Program-made: the position numbers and the translations under genes
Shown: positions 17,301 through 24,740 of the stretch, one piece after another
Position numbering within the stretch: position 1 is the first letter of the stretch
How the letters are laid out: every line of letters begins with the position of its first letter
The notes under the pieces: model-generated
Seen by the model: only the letters and a program-made list of their open reading frames with translations
Told to the model about the DNA's origin: nothing
The model's database searches: none
NCBI GenBank assembly: GCA_045544415.1
Contig: JAZPYW010000012.1
Span: 1 to 64,000 of the forward strand
Direction of reading: 5' to 3'
Length of the DNA: 64,000 nucleotides
Source: Colivicinus sp045544415
Lineage (GTDB): Bacteria; Bacillota_I; Bacilli_A; Erysipelotrichales; Erysipelotrichaceae

Positions 17301-17591
17301 TTACTTATCTGCTAAGACGTTGATGGAATAACCATCTTTAAGCTTGACATAGGCCTTCTTAACGGCCTTCGTCATACCGACATATCTGCCCATTCTCTTT
17401 TCTCTCGGCTTGACATTGACGATATTGACGCTTTCAACTTTAACGTTGAAGATCTCTTCGACTGCCTGTTTGACAGCGATCTTGTTTGTGTCCTTGCGAA
17501 CTTCGAAGACGACTGTGTTCTGCGTCTCTTCCGTTTTGATGGACTTTTCTGTTACCAGAGGACGAACGATAATATCTCTAGCGTTACTCAT
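17301..17591 (-). CDS. rplW: 50S ribosomal protein L23
   Basis: 96 residues beginning MSNARDIIVRPLVTEKS. I chose ATG 17591, which has GGGGAGG 9 bases ahead; a TTG two codons upstream (17597) is only 3 bases from that site and is unlikely. L23 forms the trigger factor and SRP docking site. The start overlaps the rplD stop by 8 bases. Confidence 0.97.
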   Translation of the reverse strand: MSNARDIIVRPLVTEKSIKTEETQNTVVFEVRKDTNKIAVKQAVEEIFNVKVESVNIVNVKPREKRMGRYVGMTKAVKKAYVKLKDGYSINVLADK

Positions 17592-18219
17592 TACCAAGTA
17601 CCTCCCCTAATTTCGCAGCTGCAGCCTTTGTTAAGACCAGCTTGTTGGCATTCTGCAGATCGTAGATGTTCACGCCCTCAGCAGTGATCATCAGGCAGTT
17701 CGGCAGGTTGCTCATGCTCAGATAAGCATTGTCGAAGTCCTCTTCGAGATCGACGACGAATAAGACCTTTCTGTCAAATCCGAAGTCCTTCAGGACCTTG
17801 ACCATGTTCTTTGTCTTGATCTCCGGCATAGCGATGGAATCAAGAACTGTGAGGTCACCGTTCTGAGCTTTCAGTGTCAGACCGGAACGGAGTGCCAGTC
17901 TTCTGACTTTTCTGTTCAGCTTGAACGTGTGGCTTCTCGGAGTAGGACCGAAGGCGACGCCGCCGTGTCTGTACTGAACAGCACGGGAGCTACCCTGTCT
18001 GGCTCTACCTGTACCCTTCTGACGGAACGGTTTCTTACCGCCGCCGGATACTTCGCTTCTGTTCTTTACTGCGTGAGTTCCCTGTCTCCAGGAGGACTGC
18101 TGTCTCAGTAAAGCATCGTAGATCGCCTGGTTGTTGACTTCGATAGCGAAGACGCTGTCAGCGAGTTCGACTTCGCCGACCTTCTTGGCTGATAAATCAA
18201 ATACATCAAACTTTGCCAT
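17584..18219 (-). CDS. rplD: 50S ribosomal protein L4
   Basis: 211 residues. The tunnel loop has RQSSWRQGTHAVKNRSEVSGGGKKPFRQKGTGRARQGS (residues about 39-76). L4 is a tunnel-constriction protein; in gamma-proteobacteria it also represses the S10 operon through its leader. Whether that applies here is unknown, but a structured leader precedes rpsJ. Confidence 0.98.
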   Translation of the reverse strand: MAKFDVFDLSAKKVGEVELADSVFAIEVNNQAIYDALLRQQSSWRQGTHAVKNRSEVSGGGKKPFRQKGTGRARQGSSRAVQYRHGGVAFGPTPRSHTFKLNRKVRRLALRSGLTLKAQNGDLTVLDSIAMPEIKTKNMVKVLKDFGFDRKVLFVVDLEEDFDNAYLSMSNLPNCLMITAEGVNIYDLQNANKLVLTKAAAAKLGEVLGNE

Positions 18220-18222
18220 GGA

Positions 18223-18897
18223 TTACGCCTCCTTCTTTTCTAAGAGAACCTTCGGCTCTACATGTTTGACTTTCTTCGTCGTAGTCTTTACGACGACGAA
18301 GCCTCTCTTCGGACCCGGTACGTTACCCTTGATCAGCATGTAGTTCTTATCTGCATCGACCTTGATAACTTCCAAATTCCTGTTCGTTGTCTTGTAGACA
18401 CCATCGTGGCCCGGCATCGGTGTATTCTTTTCGATACGTCCGTTGTTTCTACCGGTAGTTGCCAGTGAACCGACATGTCTGTGGACAGGACCTACACCGT
18501 GCGTAGCCATAAGCTTGTGAGCGTTATAGCGGGCGATCGTTCCGGTGTAGCCTTTACCTTTTGAGATGCCGGTAACATCAACGATGTCACCAGCGGAAAA
18601 GATATCAACTTTAACTTCAGCACCTAATTCAGCGTCAACTTCGTCCATCTTGACTTCCTTGACGAATTTCTTAGGGCTTGTGCCAGCTTTCTTAGCGTGG
18701 CCGATTTCAGGCTTGGTCGCACGTGCTTCTTTCTTATCCTCAACACCGAGCTGAAGAGCTGCGTAACCGTCTGATTCAACTGTCTTTTTCTGCAGAACTA
18801 CGTTCGGTTCTACTTCAACGACAGTGACAGGGATCAGTTCGCCTTCCTCAGTGAAGACTTGTGTCATACCAAGTTTTCTTCCAAGAATTCCTTTCAT
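18223..18897 (-). CDS. rplC: 50S ribosomal protein L3
   Basis: 224 residues. MKGILGRKLGMTQVFTEEGELIPVTVVE at the start and the L3 loop HGVGPVHRHVGSLATTGRNNGRIEKNTPMPGHDG near residues 135-168 are diagnostic. L3 starts large-subunit assembly and reaches the peptidyl-transferase centre. Confidence 0.98.
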   Translation of the reverse strand: MKGILGRKLGMTQVFTEEGELIPVTVVEVEPNVVLQKKTVESDGYAALQLGVEDKKEARATKPEIGHAKKAGTSPKKFVKEVKMDEVDAELGAEVKVDIFSAGDIVDVTGISKGKGYTGTIARYNAHKLMATHGVGPVHRHVGSLATTGRNNGRIEKNTPMPGHDGVYKTTNRNLEVIKVDADKNYMLIKGNVPGPKRGFVVVKTTTKKVKHVEPKVLLEKKEA

Positions 18898-18915
18898 GAT
18901 GTCACCTTTCTTCTT

Positions 18916-19227
18916 TTACAATTTGATTTCGATATCAACGCCACTCGGGAGTTCCAGACGGCTAAGGGCATCAATCGTCTTGGCACTCGGACCGATGATC
19001 TCAATGAGTCTCTTGTGGGTTCTGATCTCGAACTGTTCACGGGAGTCCTTATATTTGTGGACTGCACGTAATACTGTTACGACCTGCTTTTCAGTAGGCA
19101 GCGGGATAGGACCGATCACTTTCTTCACACCACCGTCTTCAGCAGCCTTGACGATCTTCTCGGTAGCTACATCCAGCGATCTGTGCTCGTAAGCTTTCAG
19201 TTTGATCCTTACGTTGTTTTTTGCCAT
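18916..19227 (-). CDS. rpsJ: 30S ribosomal protein S10
   Basis: 103 residues beginning MAKNNVRIKLKAYEHRSLD. The start at 19227 follows GGAGG with good spacing; a longer in-frame start at 19257 would put part of the leader in the protein and is rejected. S10 lies in the small-subunit head and doubles as NusE in antitermination. It is the first gene of the operon. Confidence 0.98.
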   Translation of the reverse strand: MAKNNVRIKLKAYEHRSLDVATEKIVKAAEDGGVKKVIGPIPLPTEKQVVTVLRAVHKYKDSREQFEIRTHKRLIEIIGPSAKTIDALSRLELPSGVDIEIKL

Positions 19228-19350
19228 GAAATTTTCCTCCTGTATTTCATTAATCACTCTCGTGATAACTCGCTCCTTGTGAGTTCCCTGGTTATCACAC
19301 AGTCACACAGGTTTCAGTGTGCCAGCAATCTCCCATATCACCGCGAGCGC
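19228..19350 (-). promoter_or_regulatory. Structured 5' leader of the S10 operon
   Basis: About 120 transcribed bases precede rpsJ. Perfect 8-base arms GTGATAAC (minus strand, 19291-19298) and GTTATCAC (19262-19269) can pair, and an ACAC/GTGT hairpin lies further upstream. CTCGCGGTGATA near the 5' end could instead pair, with a two-base bulge, to TATCACGAG. Ribosomal operon leaders often bind one of their own products; no family is recognised here, so this is a candidate only. Confidence 0.5.
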
Positions 19351-19356
19351 TCCTCT

Positions 19357-19385
19357 ATCTTATAACGGAATTCTCCCCAATGCAA
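19357..19385 (-). promoter_or_regulatory. Promoter of the ribosomal protein operon
   Basis: Minus-strand TTGCAT (19380-19385) and TAAGAT (19357-19362) are 17 bases apart, about 130 bases before rpsJ. The 19386-19622 stretch farther upstream has no gene; it is AT-rich next to the promoter (possible UP element) and strongly purine-rich on the minus strand. Confidence 0.55.
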
Positions 19386-19622
19386 TACCCAATCGAAAGA
19401 ATTTTCACTTTATTTATAAAATACTTATATATAAAGGATTTCAGTACTTATCATACCTGTTTCTCCCCTGTCTTTTCCACACTTGTACACAGCTCTTTTC
19501 CCCTTCTTTCCACTCCGGTTTTTCCCTGTCTATGACCCTGATTTTTGGTTGAATTTCCAACTTTTTTCCGGATTTTTTTCGATTTTTGTCTCATTTTTCC
19601 TTATGAAACCCCTTCCATTCAG

Positions 19623-19654
19623 AAAAAAGAGACCTCTTCGGTCTCCGGTCTCTT
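19623..19654 (-). terminator. Terminator after the nucleoside hydrolase gene
   Basis: Minus-strand arms AAGAGACC (19647-19654) and GGTCTCTT (19627-19634) with a 12-base loop, followed by six T. It ends the esterase-hydrolase unit. Confidence 0.85.
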
Positions 19655-19671
19655 CAAATATGTATTATCTC

Positions 19672-20610
19672 TTACCTCTTCAGTATCTTCTTTATATAGT
19701 CTTTGTAGAGACCTGCCTTGAGTCTGCTGCAGACATAGGCATTTTCCTTCTTTCCGGAGAATCGGTAGACATCCACCAGCAGAGATCCGTAGGATGGACC
19801 ATCGGATGTATCGACCTCGCAGTAATACTTTTCACAGGCATCGATACACTCCGGATAGAGAGCTGCCGCCATCGCTGCCGGATCGGCCATATCCAGATAG
19901 TCGTCGCCGAAGCGTTCCCGGTTGAGTTCCAGGAGAGTGACATTGCAGTCCATGCAGAACTTCCCGAGTTCTCCGCTCTGTCTTATCTCTTCGATCTCTT
20001 CCCTGTTCAGCATCGCTTCTTCAAGACACGCATCCCAGCCGACGAAGATCAGGTCTTCAAGGCCTTCTTCCAGAACGATCTTACAGGCTTCTGCGTCCTG
20101 CCAGATATTGAATTCGGCAGCCGGAGTGACATTCCCCTTTCCGAGACCTGCCGATCCCATGACGACGATCTTACCTGCTTTATGGACGGCTTCCGGCTCC
20201 AGACGTATCGCTAAGGCTAAGTTGGTCAGAGGTCCCAGGGTGATGATATCGATCTCCCCGTCTTCGCTTTCTCTGAGTGCTTCCAGCATCTTCCATACCG
20301 CATGGCCTTCCGATATCCGCAATCTCTTCGGGACATATCCCCGATCTCCCATACCGTCGCTGCCGTGCGTATCGAGAGCTCCCGCCCAGTCTCTTACCAG
20401 CATCTTTCCGCATCCCTCATAGACAGGCGGATAATAAGTGCAGGTATATTCCAGAGTCGTCAGGACGTTCTTCGAAGCCTGATGCAGCGGCACATTCCCG
20501 GCTACCGTCGTGATCATGAGGACTTCATAGCGTTCATCTGACAGAGCCATCGCCAGTGCAACCGCATCATCCGAACCGCAGTCCGTATCGATGATGATCT
20601 TCTTTTTCAT
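19672..20610 (-). CDS. Inosine/uridine-preferring nucleoside hydrolase family protein
   Basis: 312 residues. It belongs to the family that cleaves the N-glycosidic bond of ribonucleosides to free base and ribose. The calcium-binding N-terminal motif DTDCGSDDA is at residues 8-16, close to the DxDxGxDDA consensus, and the substrate-loop motif AEFNIWQDAEA is near 166-176. The base specificity cannot be read from sequence. Its start overlaps the stop of the upstream esterase by 4 bases (ATGA), so the two are coupled. Confidence 0.88.
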   Translation of the reverse strand: MKKKIIIDTDCGSDDAVALAMALSDERYEVLMITTVAGNVPLHQASKNVLTTLEYTCTYYPPVYEGCGKMLVRDWAGALDTHGSDGMGDRGYVPKRLRISEGHAVWKMLEALRESEDGEIDIITLGPLTNLALAIRLEPEAVHKAGKIVVMGSAGLGKGNVTPAAEFNIWQDAEACKIVLEEGLEDLIFVGWDACLEEAMLNREEIEEIRQSGELGKFCMDCNVTLLELNRERFGDDYLDMADPAAMAAALYPECIDACEKYYCEVDTSDGPSYGSLLVDVYRFSGKKENAYVCSRLKAGLYKDYIKKILKR

Positions 20611-21437
20611 GACTGTTCCCTCCGGTAATTCTTCTTCGCATAACGGAAGAAATCCAGGAATCTCTCCTTGGCGATGAGGACTTCCGGATCCTTGTCTTCC
20701 ATCATATCCTTCGCATGATAAAAGCCTTTATATACGTCGATATAAGCCTCTACAGAGGCCTTTTTCAGGTCTTCTATATACTTGACCGTCTCGCAGTAAA
20801 ACGGCTCTATATCCCCTACAAACGTGTAGCACGGAGGCAGTCCGTGATAGTCTTTTCTCCTCGACGGAGAGGCATATTCCGGTATGTCTCCTTTTATTTT
20901 TCTCAGATAGAGTTTCCAGCCGAAATGATTCAAAGGCGTGTTCCAGACCTTCTCATGATTGTCTCTCGAAGACTCCGTATCATAGCAGTCCAGCATCGGA
21001 TATAGAGGCATCTGACAGGCGATCTTCACTCCGTCATGATCGAGTTCATACATGCATAATGCTGCCGTCAGTCCTCCTCCGGCACTCTCTCCTCCGACCA
21101 TGATCCGGCCGGGATCGACGCCCAGTTCTTCGCAGTGGTCTTTCAGATACACCAGCGCATGATGACAGTCCATAAGGCCTTCGGGATAAGGATGAAACAC
21201 CGAAAGGGAATAGCCCGGACATACCAGAACGGCGCCTTCTTCCTCAAGATCGATGGCTCTCGACATATAGGCCATCTCTTTCATTCCCGTGAGATATCCT
21301 CCTCCATGTATCCATAAGACACCCGGAAGCTTCTCTTTCCTGTTCGAAGGACGGATGATCAATAGAGGGATATTCCTCTTCTCACCCGCTATTCTTATGA
21401 CTTTCTTTTCTATGTTTTTCGGGGGCAGGAACTTCAT
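20607..21437 (-). CDS. Alpha/beta hydrolase of the hormone-sensitive-lipase type
   Basis: 276 residues. Oxyanion motif HGGGY near residues 44-48 and nucleophile GESAGGG near 117-123 mark an HSL-type esterase. No signal peptide, so probably cytoplasmic. Substrate unknown. It is translationally coupled to the nucleoside hydrolase, which suggests a shared catabolic role, possibly deacylating nucleoside- or sugar-like compounds; that is inference only. A TATAAT lies within the preceding terminator tail, very close to the start codon, so expression may rely partly on read-through. Confidence 0.8.
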   Translation of the reverse strand: MKFLPPKNIEKKVIRIAGEKRNIPLLIIRPSNRKEKLPGVLWIHGGGYLTGMKEMAYMSRAIDLEEEGAVLVCPGYSLSVFHPYPEGLMDCHHALVYLKDHCEELGVDPGRIMVGGESAGGGLTAALCMYELDHDGVKIACQMPLYPMLDCYDTESSRDNHEKVWNTPLNHFGWKLYLRKIKGDIPEYASPSRRKDYHGLPPCYTFVGDIEPFYCETVKYIEDLKKASVEAYIDVYKGFYHAKDMMEDKDPEVLIAKERFLDFFRYAKKNYRREQS

Positions 21438-21451
21438 GTCTCCATTATAAA

Positions 21452-21485
21452 TAAAAAACCGGCCCCATTACAGGACCGGCTTCTC
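21452..21485 (-). terminator. Terminator after the charged repeat protein gene
   Basis: Minus-strand stem AAGCCGGTCC with GGGCCGGTTT (wobble pairs included), followed by T residues. It lies shortly after the stop at 21507. Confidence 0.8.
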
Positions 21486-21506
21486 ATTCAGAACACTTTA
21501 TTATGT

Positions 21507-22139
21507 TTAGTTTTCTTTACCGAAAGTGTCTTTCAGTGTCTGTTTGACGCTCTCGACTGCTTCCTTGACCGGTTTCAGGATCCTGTCGGCATCATCCTTA
21601 CCGAACTTGCCGTCATCACCTAACAGAGCCTTGCCTGCAGAAGATTCCTTGAAGGCTTCGCCATATCTTTCCAGATCGTCTTTTCCGAGCTTGCCGTCTT
21701 CACCGAGGATGGCTTTTCCGGCCGGAGTCACTTTTGCCTTGTCGTATAATTCGGCCGCTTTTTCCTTAGCGGCTTCATAGACTTCCGCACCTTTGACTTT
21801 TGCGGTCTCCAGAGCTTCCGCACCTTTGACCTTCGCAGCTTCCAGTGCTTCAGCACCCTTTTCCTTAGCTGCTTCCAGAGTCTCGTTTGCCTTCTCTTTG
21901 AGTTCAGCTGCTCTGTCCAGTTTCTCTTCTGCTTCCTTCTTTTCTTCGTCGAAAGTCAGAACGATCTTCTCTTCATCTCTCTTCATTTCTTCAGCGAGAG
22001 TCTGAGCTTCAGCAGCGATCTCATCCTTCTTGTCTTCGACAGCCTCTACGACTTCCTCGACCTTTTCTTCGACGGCGTCCTTAACTTCTTCCACTGTCTC
22101 TTCTACGTTCTCTAAAACGTCTTTTACTTCATTTTCCAT
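21507..22139 (-). CDS. Highly charged helical repeat protein with two DGKxGKDD loops
   Basis: 210 residues, no signal peptide or membrane segment. Residues 1-50 are Glu/Val/Lys-rich coiled coil. Residues about 85-140 carry an 11-residue repeat (AAKEKGAEALE and variants, about five copies), amphipathic as in LEA or apolipoprotein-like proteins. Then come two homologous segments, AGKAILGEDGKLGKDDLER and SAGKALLGDDGKFGKDDADR, 33 residues apart, each with a DGKxxxDD loop that resembles half of an EF-hand/dockerin loop but lacks the first acidic positions. Function unknown; a stress or surface-associated cytoplasmic protein is possible. It is monocistronic, between terminators, with TATAAT at 22169-22174 and AACGGAGG as ribosome site. 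Confidence 0.75.
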   Translation of the reverse strand: MENEVKDVLENVEETVEEVKDAVEEKVEEVVEAVEDKKDEIAAEAQTLAEEMKRDEEKIVLTFDEEKKEAEEKLDRAAELKEKANETLEAAKEKGAEALEAAKVKGAEALETAKVKGAEVYEAAKEKAAELYDKAKVTPAGKAILGEDGKLGKDDLERYGEAFKESSAGKALLGDDGKFGKDDADRILKPVKEAVESVKQTLKDTFGKEN

Positions 22140-22168
22140 TATGATAACCTCCGTTACTTCTTACTTAA

Positions 22169-22174
22169 ATTATA
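22169..22174 (-). promoter_or_regulatory. -10 element of the charged repeat protein gene
   Basis: Minus-strand TATAAT about 30 bases before the start codon. No convincing -35 is seen at the expected spacing. Confidence 0.5.
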
Positions 22175-22222
22175 TTACATAAAGTCCTTGAATATGTGAA
22201 TTCTTGATGAATTCCTGCATAC

Positions 22223-22244
22223 AAAAACCCGTAATGATTACGGG
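22223..22244 (-). terminator. Terminator of the mgtE-gtrA unit
   Basis: Minus-strand CCCGTAA and TTACGGG arms (22238-22244, 22228-22234) with a 3-base loop and TTTTT tail, just after the gtrA-like stop. Confidence 0.85.
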
Positions 22245-22249
22245 TCTTA

Positions 22250-22663
22250 CTAGTTTTTCTTAAATACGATGAATTTCGAGATGAAGTAGTTGGAAACGAT
22301 GACGACGACCTGGCCGATCAGTTTGACATAGAGACCTTCGATATGGAAGACTTTGACACCGAGGTAGATGATGATCTCTTCCAATACGAAGGTGACGGCT
22401 CTTCCTCCTAAGAAGGAGATGAATTCCTTGAGGAGCTCTCCGTTTGAAGATGTCTTCTTTTCAAAGACGAAGAGTTTGTTGACGACGTAGGCAAACAGGA
22501 TCGCGATGACATTGGACGGGATGTTGGCAGCAGTCTCCGGCATCTTCATCACGCTGTTGAAGAGCCAGAAGGTACCGACACCGACGACGAAAGTCAGACC
22601 TCCGAAGAAGAGGTAGGAGATCTGTTCCCTATACTTTATGAATATCTCTTTCAGTTTTTCCAT
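22250..22663 (-). CDS. GtrA-family membrane protein
   Basis: 137 residues with four membrane segments. Family marks: LFFGGLTFVVGVGTFWLFN in the first helix and YVVNKLFVFEKK and NYFISKFIVFKKN at the ends of helices 2 and 4. GtrA proteins are linked to translocation of lipid-linked sugars for cell-surface polysaccharides. It lies 3 bases after mgtE and is co-transcribed; the functional link to magnesium transport is not obvious. Confidence 0.88.
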   Translation of the reverse strand: MEKLKEIFIKYREQISYLFFGGLTFVVGVGTFWLFNSVMKMPETAANIPSNVIAILFAYVVNKLFVFEKKTSSNGELLKEFISFLGGRAVTFVLEEIIIYLGVKVFHIEGLYVKLIGQVVVIVSNYFISKFIVFKKN

Positions 22664-22666
22664 AGG

Positions 22667-24016
22667 TTATACAGCTATATGCATCAGAACGACAGCGATG
22701 TTGAAGAAGATAAGGATACTGCAGGCATCGACGATCGTCGTGATCATCGGCGAAGCCATATAGGCAGGGTCCAGATTCAGTTTCTTTGCCAGCATCGGCA
22801 GGAAGCAGCCCAGGGATTTCGCCAGGCAGGCAGTCAGGATGATCGTGAGACCGACGACGATGGAAAGCGAGAACTTGTCCGCTCTGCCCGGATACATGAT
22901 GCAGATACGGATCGCATTGACGACTGCCAGGGTAACACCGACCATCAGGGCGACACGGAGTTCCTTGAACCATACTTTCAGGATATCCTTGAGTTCGATC
23001 TCTTCGGTAGCGAGACCGCGGATGATCATCGTCGAAGCCTGAGCACCGCAGTTGCCGCCGGTATCCATGATCATCGGAATGAAGGATACGAGGATGGCTA
23101 CATGGGCAAAGGCCTCTTCATAATGGGTGATGATGAGTCCGGTGAAGGTCGCCGACAGCATCAGGAACAGCAGCCAGACGATACGGTTCTTATACATCGT
23201 GAAGACGGACATCTTCATGTAGGATTCATCAGATGGTGCGATACCGGCCATGGCTTCGAAGTCTTCTTCGCTCTCTTCGCTTAAGACATCCATGGCATCG
23301 TCGACCGTGACGATACCGACCAGACGGTTTTCCTGATCGACGACCGGCATAGCCAGGAAGTCGTATTTATCGAACATACGGGCAACTTCTTCCTTGTCGT
23401 CGAAGGTATTGACCGTGATGACATTCTCTTCCATGAAATCGCCGATCTTGTCTTCATAGTCGTGCATCAGCATATCCTTGACCGTCGTGACACCGATCAG
23501 CTTCCGGGTATTATCCAGGACATAAGCGACATAGACCGTCTCTTTATGCAGACCGATCTTGCGGATCTTGTCAAAGGATTCCTTTACGGTATAGTTCTCT
23601 CTCAGATAAACATACTCGGTCGTCATGATGGATCCGGCAGAATCTTCCGGATACTTCAGGATCTCGTTGATCTTCTTGCGTTTCTCCGGTCCCGTCACTC
23701 TCAGGATACGGGTGACCAGATTGGCCGGCATCTCCGAAATGAGGTCTGCCGCATCATCGACGAAGAGTTCCGAGATGACTTCTCCGATTTCCTTATCCGA
23801 CAGCAGATTGACCAGTCTTTCCTGATCGTCCGGCTCCATATAGGCAAAGATATCGGCCGCTTCATCTTTCGGCAGTAAGCGGAATACGATGGCCATATCT
23901 TCATCCGAAAGCTCGCTCAGACACTCCGAGATATCCGGATTCGAAGATTCTTCCAGAAGTTCCTTGAGGGCTTTGAAATTCTTTTCCGAAGTTAATTTAA
24001 TGATCTCTTCTAACAT
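22667..24016 (-). CDS. mgtE: Magnesium transporter MgtE
   Basis: 449 residues. Order of domains: acidic N domain (residues about 1-125, superhelical MgtE_N), two CBS domains (about 130-250: ITVNTFDDKEEVARMFDKYDFLAMPVVD, IVTVDDAMDVLSEESEEDFEAMAG), and a five-helix channel domain that includes IPMIMDTGGNCGAQASTMIIRGLA and PAYMASPMITTIVDACSILIFF. It is a dimeric Mg2+ channel gated by cytosolic Mg2+. Upstream there is no M-box; instead a short ORF with its own ribosome site precedes it. AGAGGAG is 7 bases before ATG 24016. Confidence 0.96.
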   Translation of the reverse strand: MLEEIIKLTSEKNFKALKELLEESSNPDISECLSELSDEDMAIVFRLLPKDEAADIFAYMEPDDQERLVNLLSDKEIGEVISELFVDDAADLISEMPANLVTRILRVTGPEKRKKINEILKYPEDSAGSIMTTEYVYLRENYTVKESFDKIRKIGLHKETVYVAYVLDNTRKLIGVTTVKDMLMHDYEDKIGDFMEENVITVNTFDDKEEVARMFDKYDFLAMPVVDQENRLVGIVTVDDAMDVLSEESEEDFEAMAGIAPSDESYMKMSVFTMYKNRIVWLLFLMLSATFTGLIITHYEEAFAHVAILVSFIPMIMDTGGNCGAQASTMIIRGLATEEIELKDILKVWFKELRVALMVGVTLAVVNAIRICIMYPGRADKFSLSIVVGLTIILTACLAKSLGCFLPMLAKKLNLDPAYMASPMITTIVDACSILIFFNIAVVLMHIAV

Positions 24017-24030
24017 TTTCTGTCTCCTCT

Positions 24031-24114
24031 CTATGATCGATTCAACAGACGAATACAGACACTACTGTGCCCGTCATCATCTGTACGCCTGTGGTTTTGT
24101 TCCGGCACTTCCAT
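24031..24114 (-). CDS. Putative 27-codon leader peptide upstream of mgtE
   Basis: An ORF (MEVPEQNHRRTDDDGHSS... ending LLNRS) with AAGGAG 8 bases ahead of its ATG, stopping 14 bases before the mgtE start. It carries early Glu/Pro residues and a DDD run. Its start region (GACACTA, 24114-24120) can pair with TAGTGTC (24058-24064), extended by GTGCC/GGCAC (24104-24108 with 24067-24071). TCTGTA (24054-24059) can pair either upstream with TACAGA (24080-24085) or downstream with ACAGA (24019-24023) beside the mgtE ribosome site. This layout suggests translational attenuation of mgtE; no homologue is recognised. Confidence 0.5.
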   Translation of the reverse strand: MEVPEQNHRRTDDDGHSSVCIRLLNRS

Positions 24115-24249
24115 AGTGTCATCTCCTTTATTTCTTTTATTTTATAAAAAGTATCTCGTTTTTCCACCCCTCTTTTCTCATCTTTTCCCCAATCTTTTCT
24201 TCAAATTGATACATCTCAATAAAAATGTCTTAGCCGTTCTTCTCTGCGT

Positions 24250-24255
24250 TATAAT
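24250..24255 (+). promoter_or_regulatory. -10 element of the DUF1232 gene
   Basis: A perfect TATAAT 26 bases before ATG 24281. The -35 region is not convincing. Confidence 0.5.
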
Positions 24256-24280
24256 TGAACTGGAAAGAGAGGTAATCATT

Positions 24281-24709
24281 ATGTCCGATATCATCAGTGT
24301 CGATAAAGTAAAAGAACTGCTGGAAGGCGGTGTAAATCAGGCTCAGGAACTTCTGAAAGATACTTCCAAGGTCGATGATCTGCTGCAGCAGCTCGAAGGA
24401 AAACTCGCTCAGGTCCCGAATGTCGGATCTACGCTAGCGGATGTACCGCTCATGGTCTCCATGGTCAAGAGCTACATCACCAAAGAGTATACCGTCGTAT
24501 CTCCGAAGGTCGTTGCCTTACTGGTATCTTCCTTCCTCTATCTGCTCAAAGGAAAGGACATCATCCCGGATAAGACGCCGCTCATCGGCCACCTGGATGA
24601 CATTGCCCTGCTTACCGCAGCACTCAAACTCTCCGGTCCGGAACTTCAGGCCTACAAGGAATGGCGTGATGATCCGCTTCGTACACCTGCACCGGTAGAA
24701 CCGGAATAA
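24281..24709 (+). CDS. DUF1232 (YkvA-like) protein
   Basis: 142 residues. The DUF1232 core is at the C-terminal half: SFLYLLKGKDIIPDKTPLIGHLDDIALLTAALKL (about residues 83-116), with the characteristic D-I-I-P-D and G-x-x-DD pattern. The family is widespread and its biochemical role is not established. I chose ATG 24281 with GAGAGG ahead; a longer in-frame start (24116) would overlap the mgtE leader on the opposite strand and looks artificial. Confidence 0.85.
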   Translation: MSDIISVDKVKELLEGGVNQAQELLKDTSKVDDLLQQLEGKLAQVPNVGSTLADVPLMVSMVKSYITKEYTVVSPKVVALLVSSFLYLLKGKDIIPDKTPLIGHLDDIALLTAALKLSGPELQAYKEWRDDPLRTPAPVEPE

Positions 24710-24717
24710 GAAAAAAG

Positions 24718-24738
24718 AAACATCCCTCAGGGATGTTT
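24718..24738. terminator. Bidirectional terminator between convergent genes
   Basis: AAACATCCC and GGGATGTTT arms (24718-24726, 24730-24738) with a 3-base loop and A/T runs on both sides. It serves the DUF1232 gene (plus) and the amidotransferase gene (minus). Confidence 0.85.
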
Positions 24739-24740
24739 TC

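Noticed and set aside
19470..19500. TTTTCCACA resembling a DnaA box
   Set aside because: Single copy with a mismatch to TTATCCACA; no cluster, no dnaA or dnaN nearby. Not an origin.
19483..20214. 243-codon plus-strand frame over the nucleoside hydrolase
   Set aside because: Runs through the terminator and lies antisense to a clear gene.
24017..24180. M-box (Mg2+) riboswitch before mgtE
   Set aside because: The region before mgtE is short, is occupied by a short ORF with a ribosome site, and I see no M-box-like conserved elements.
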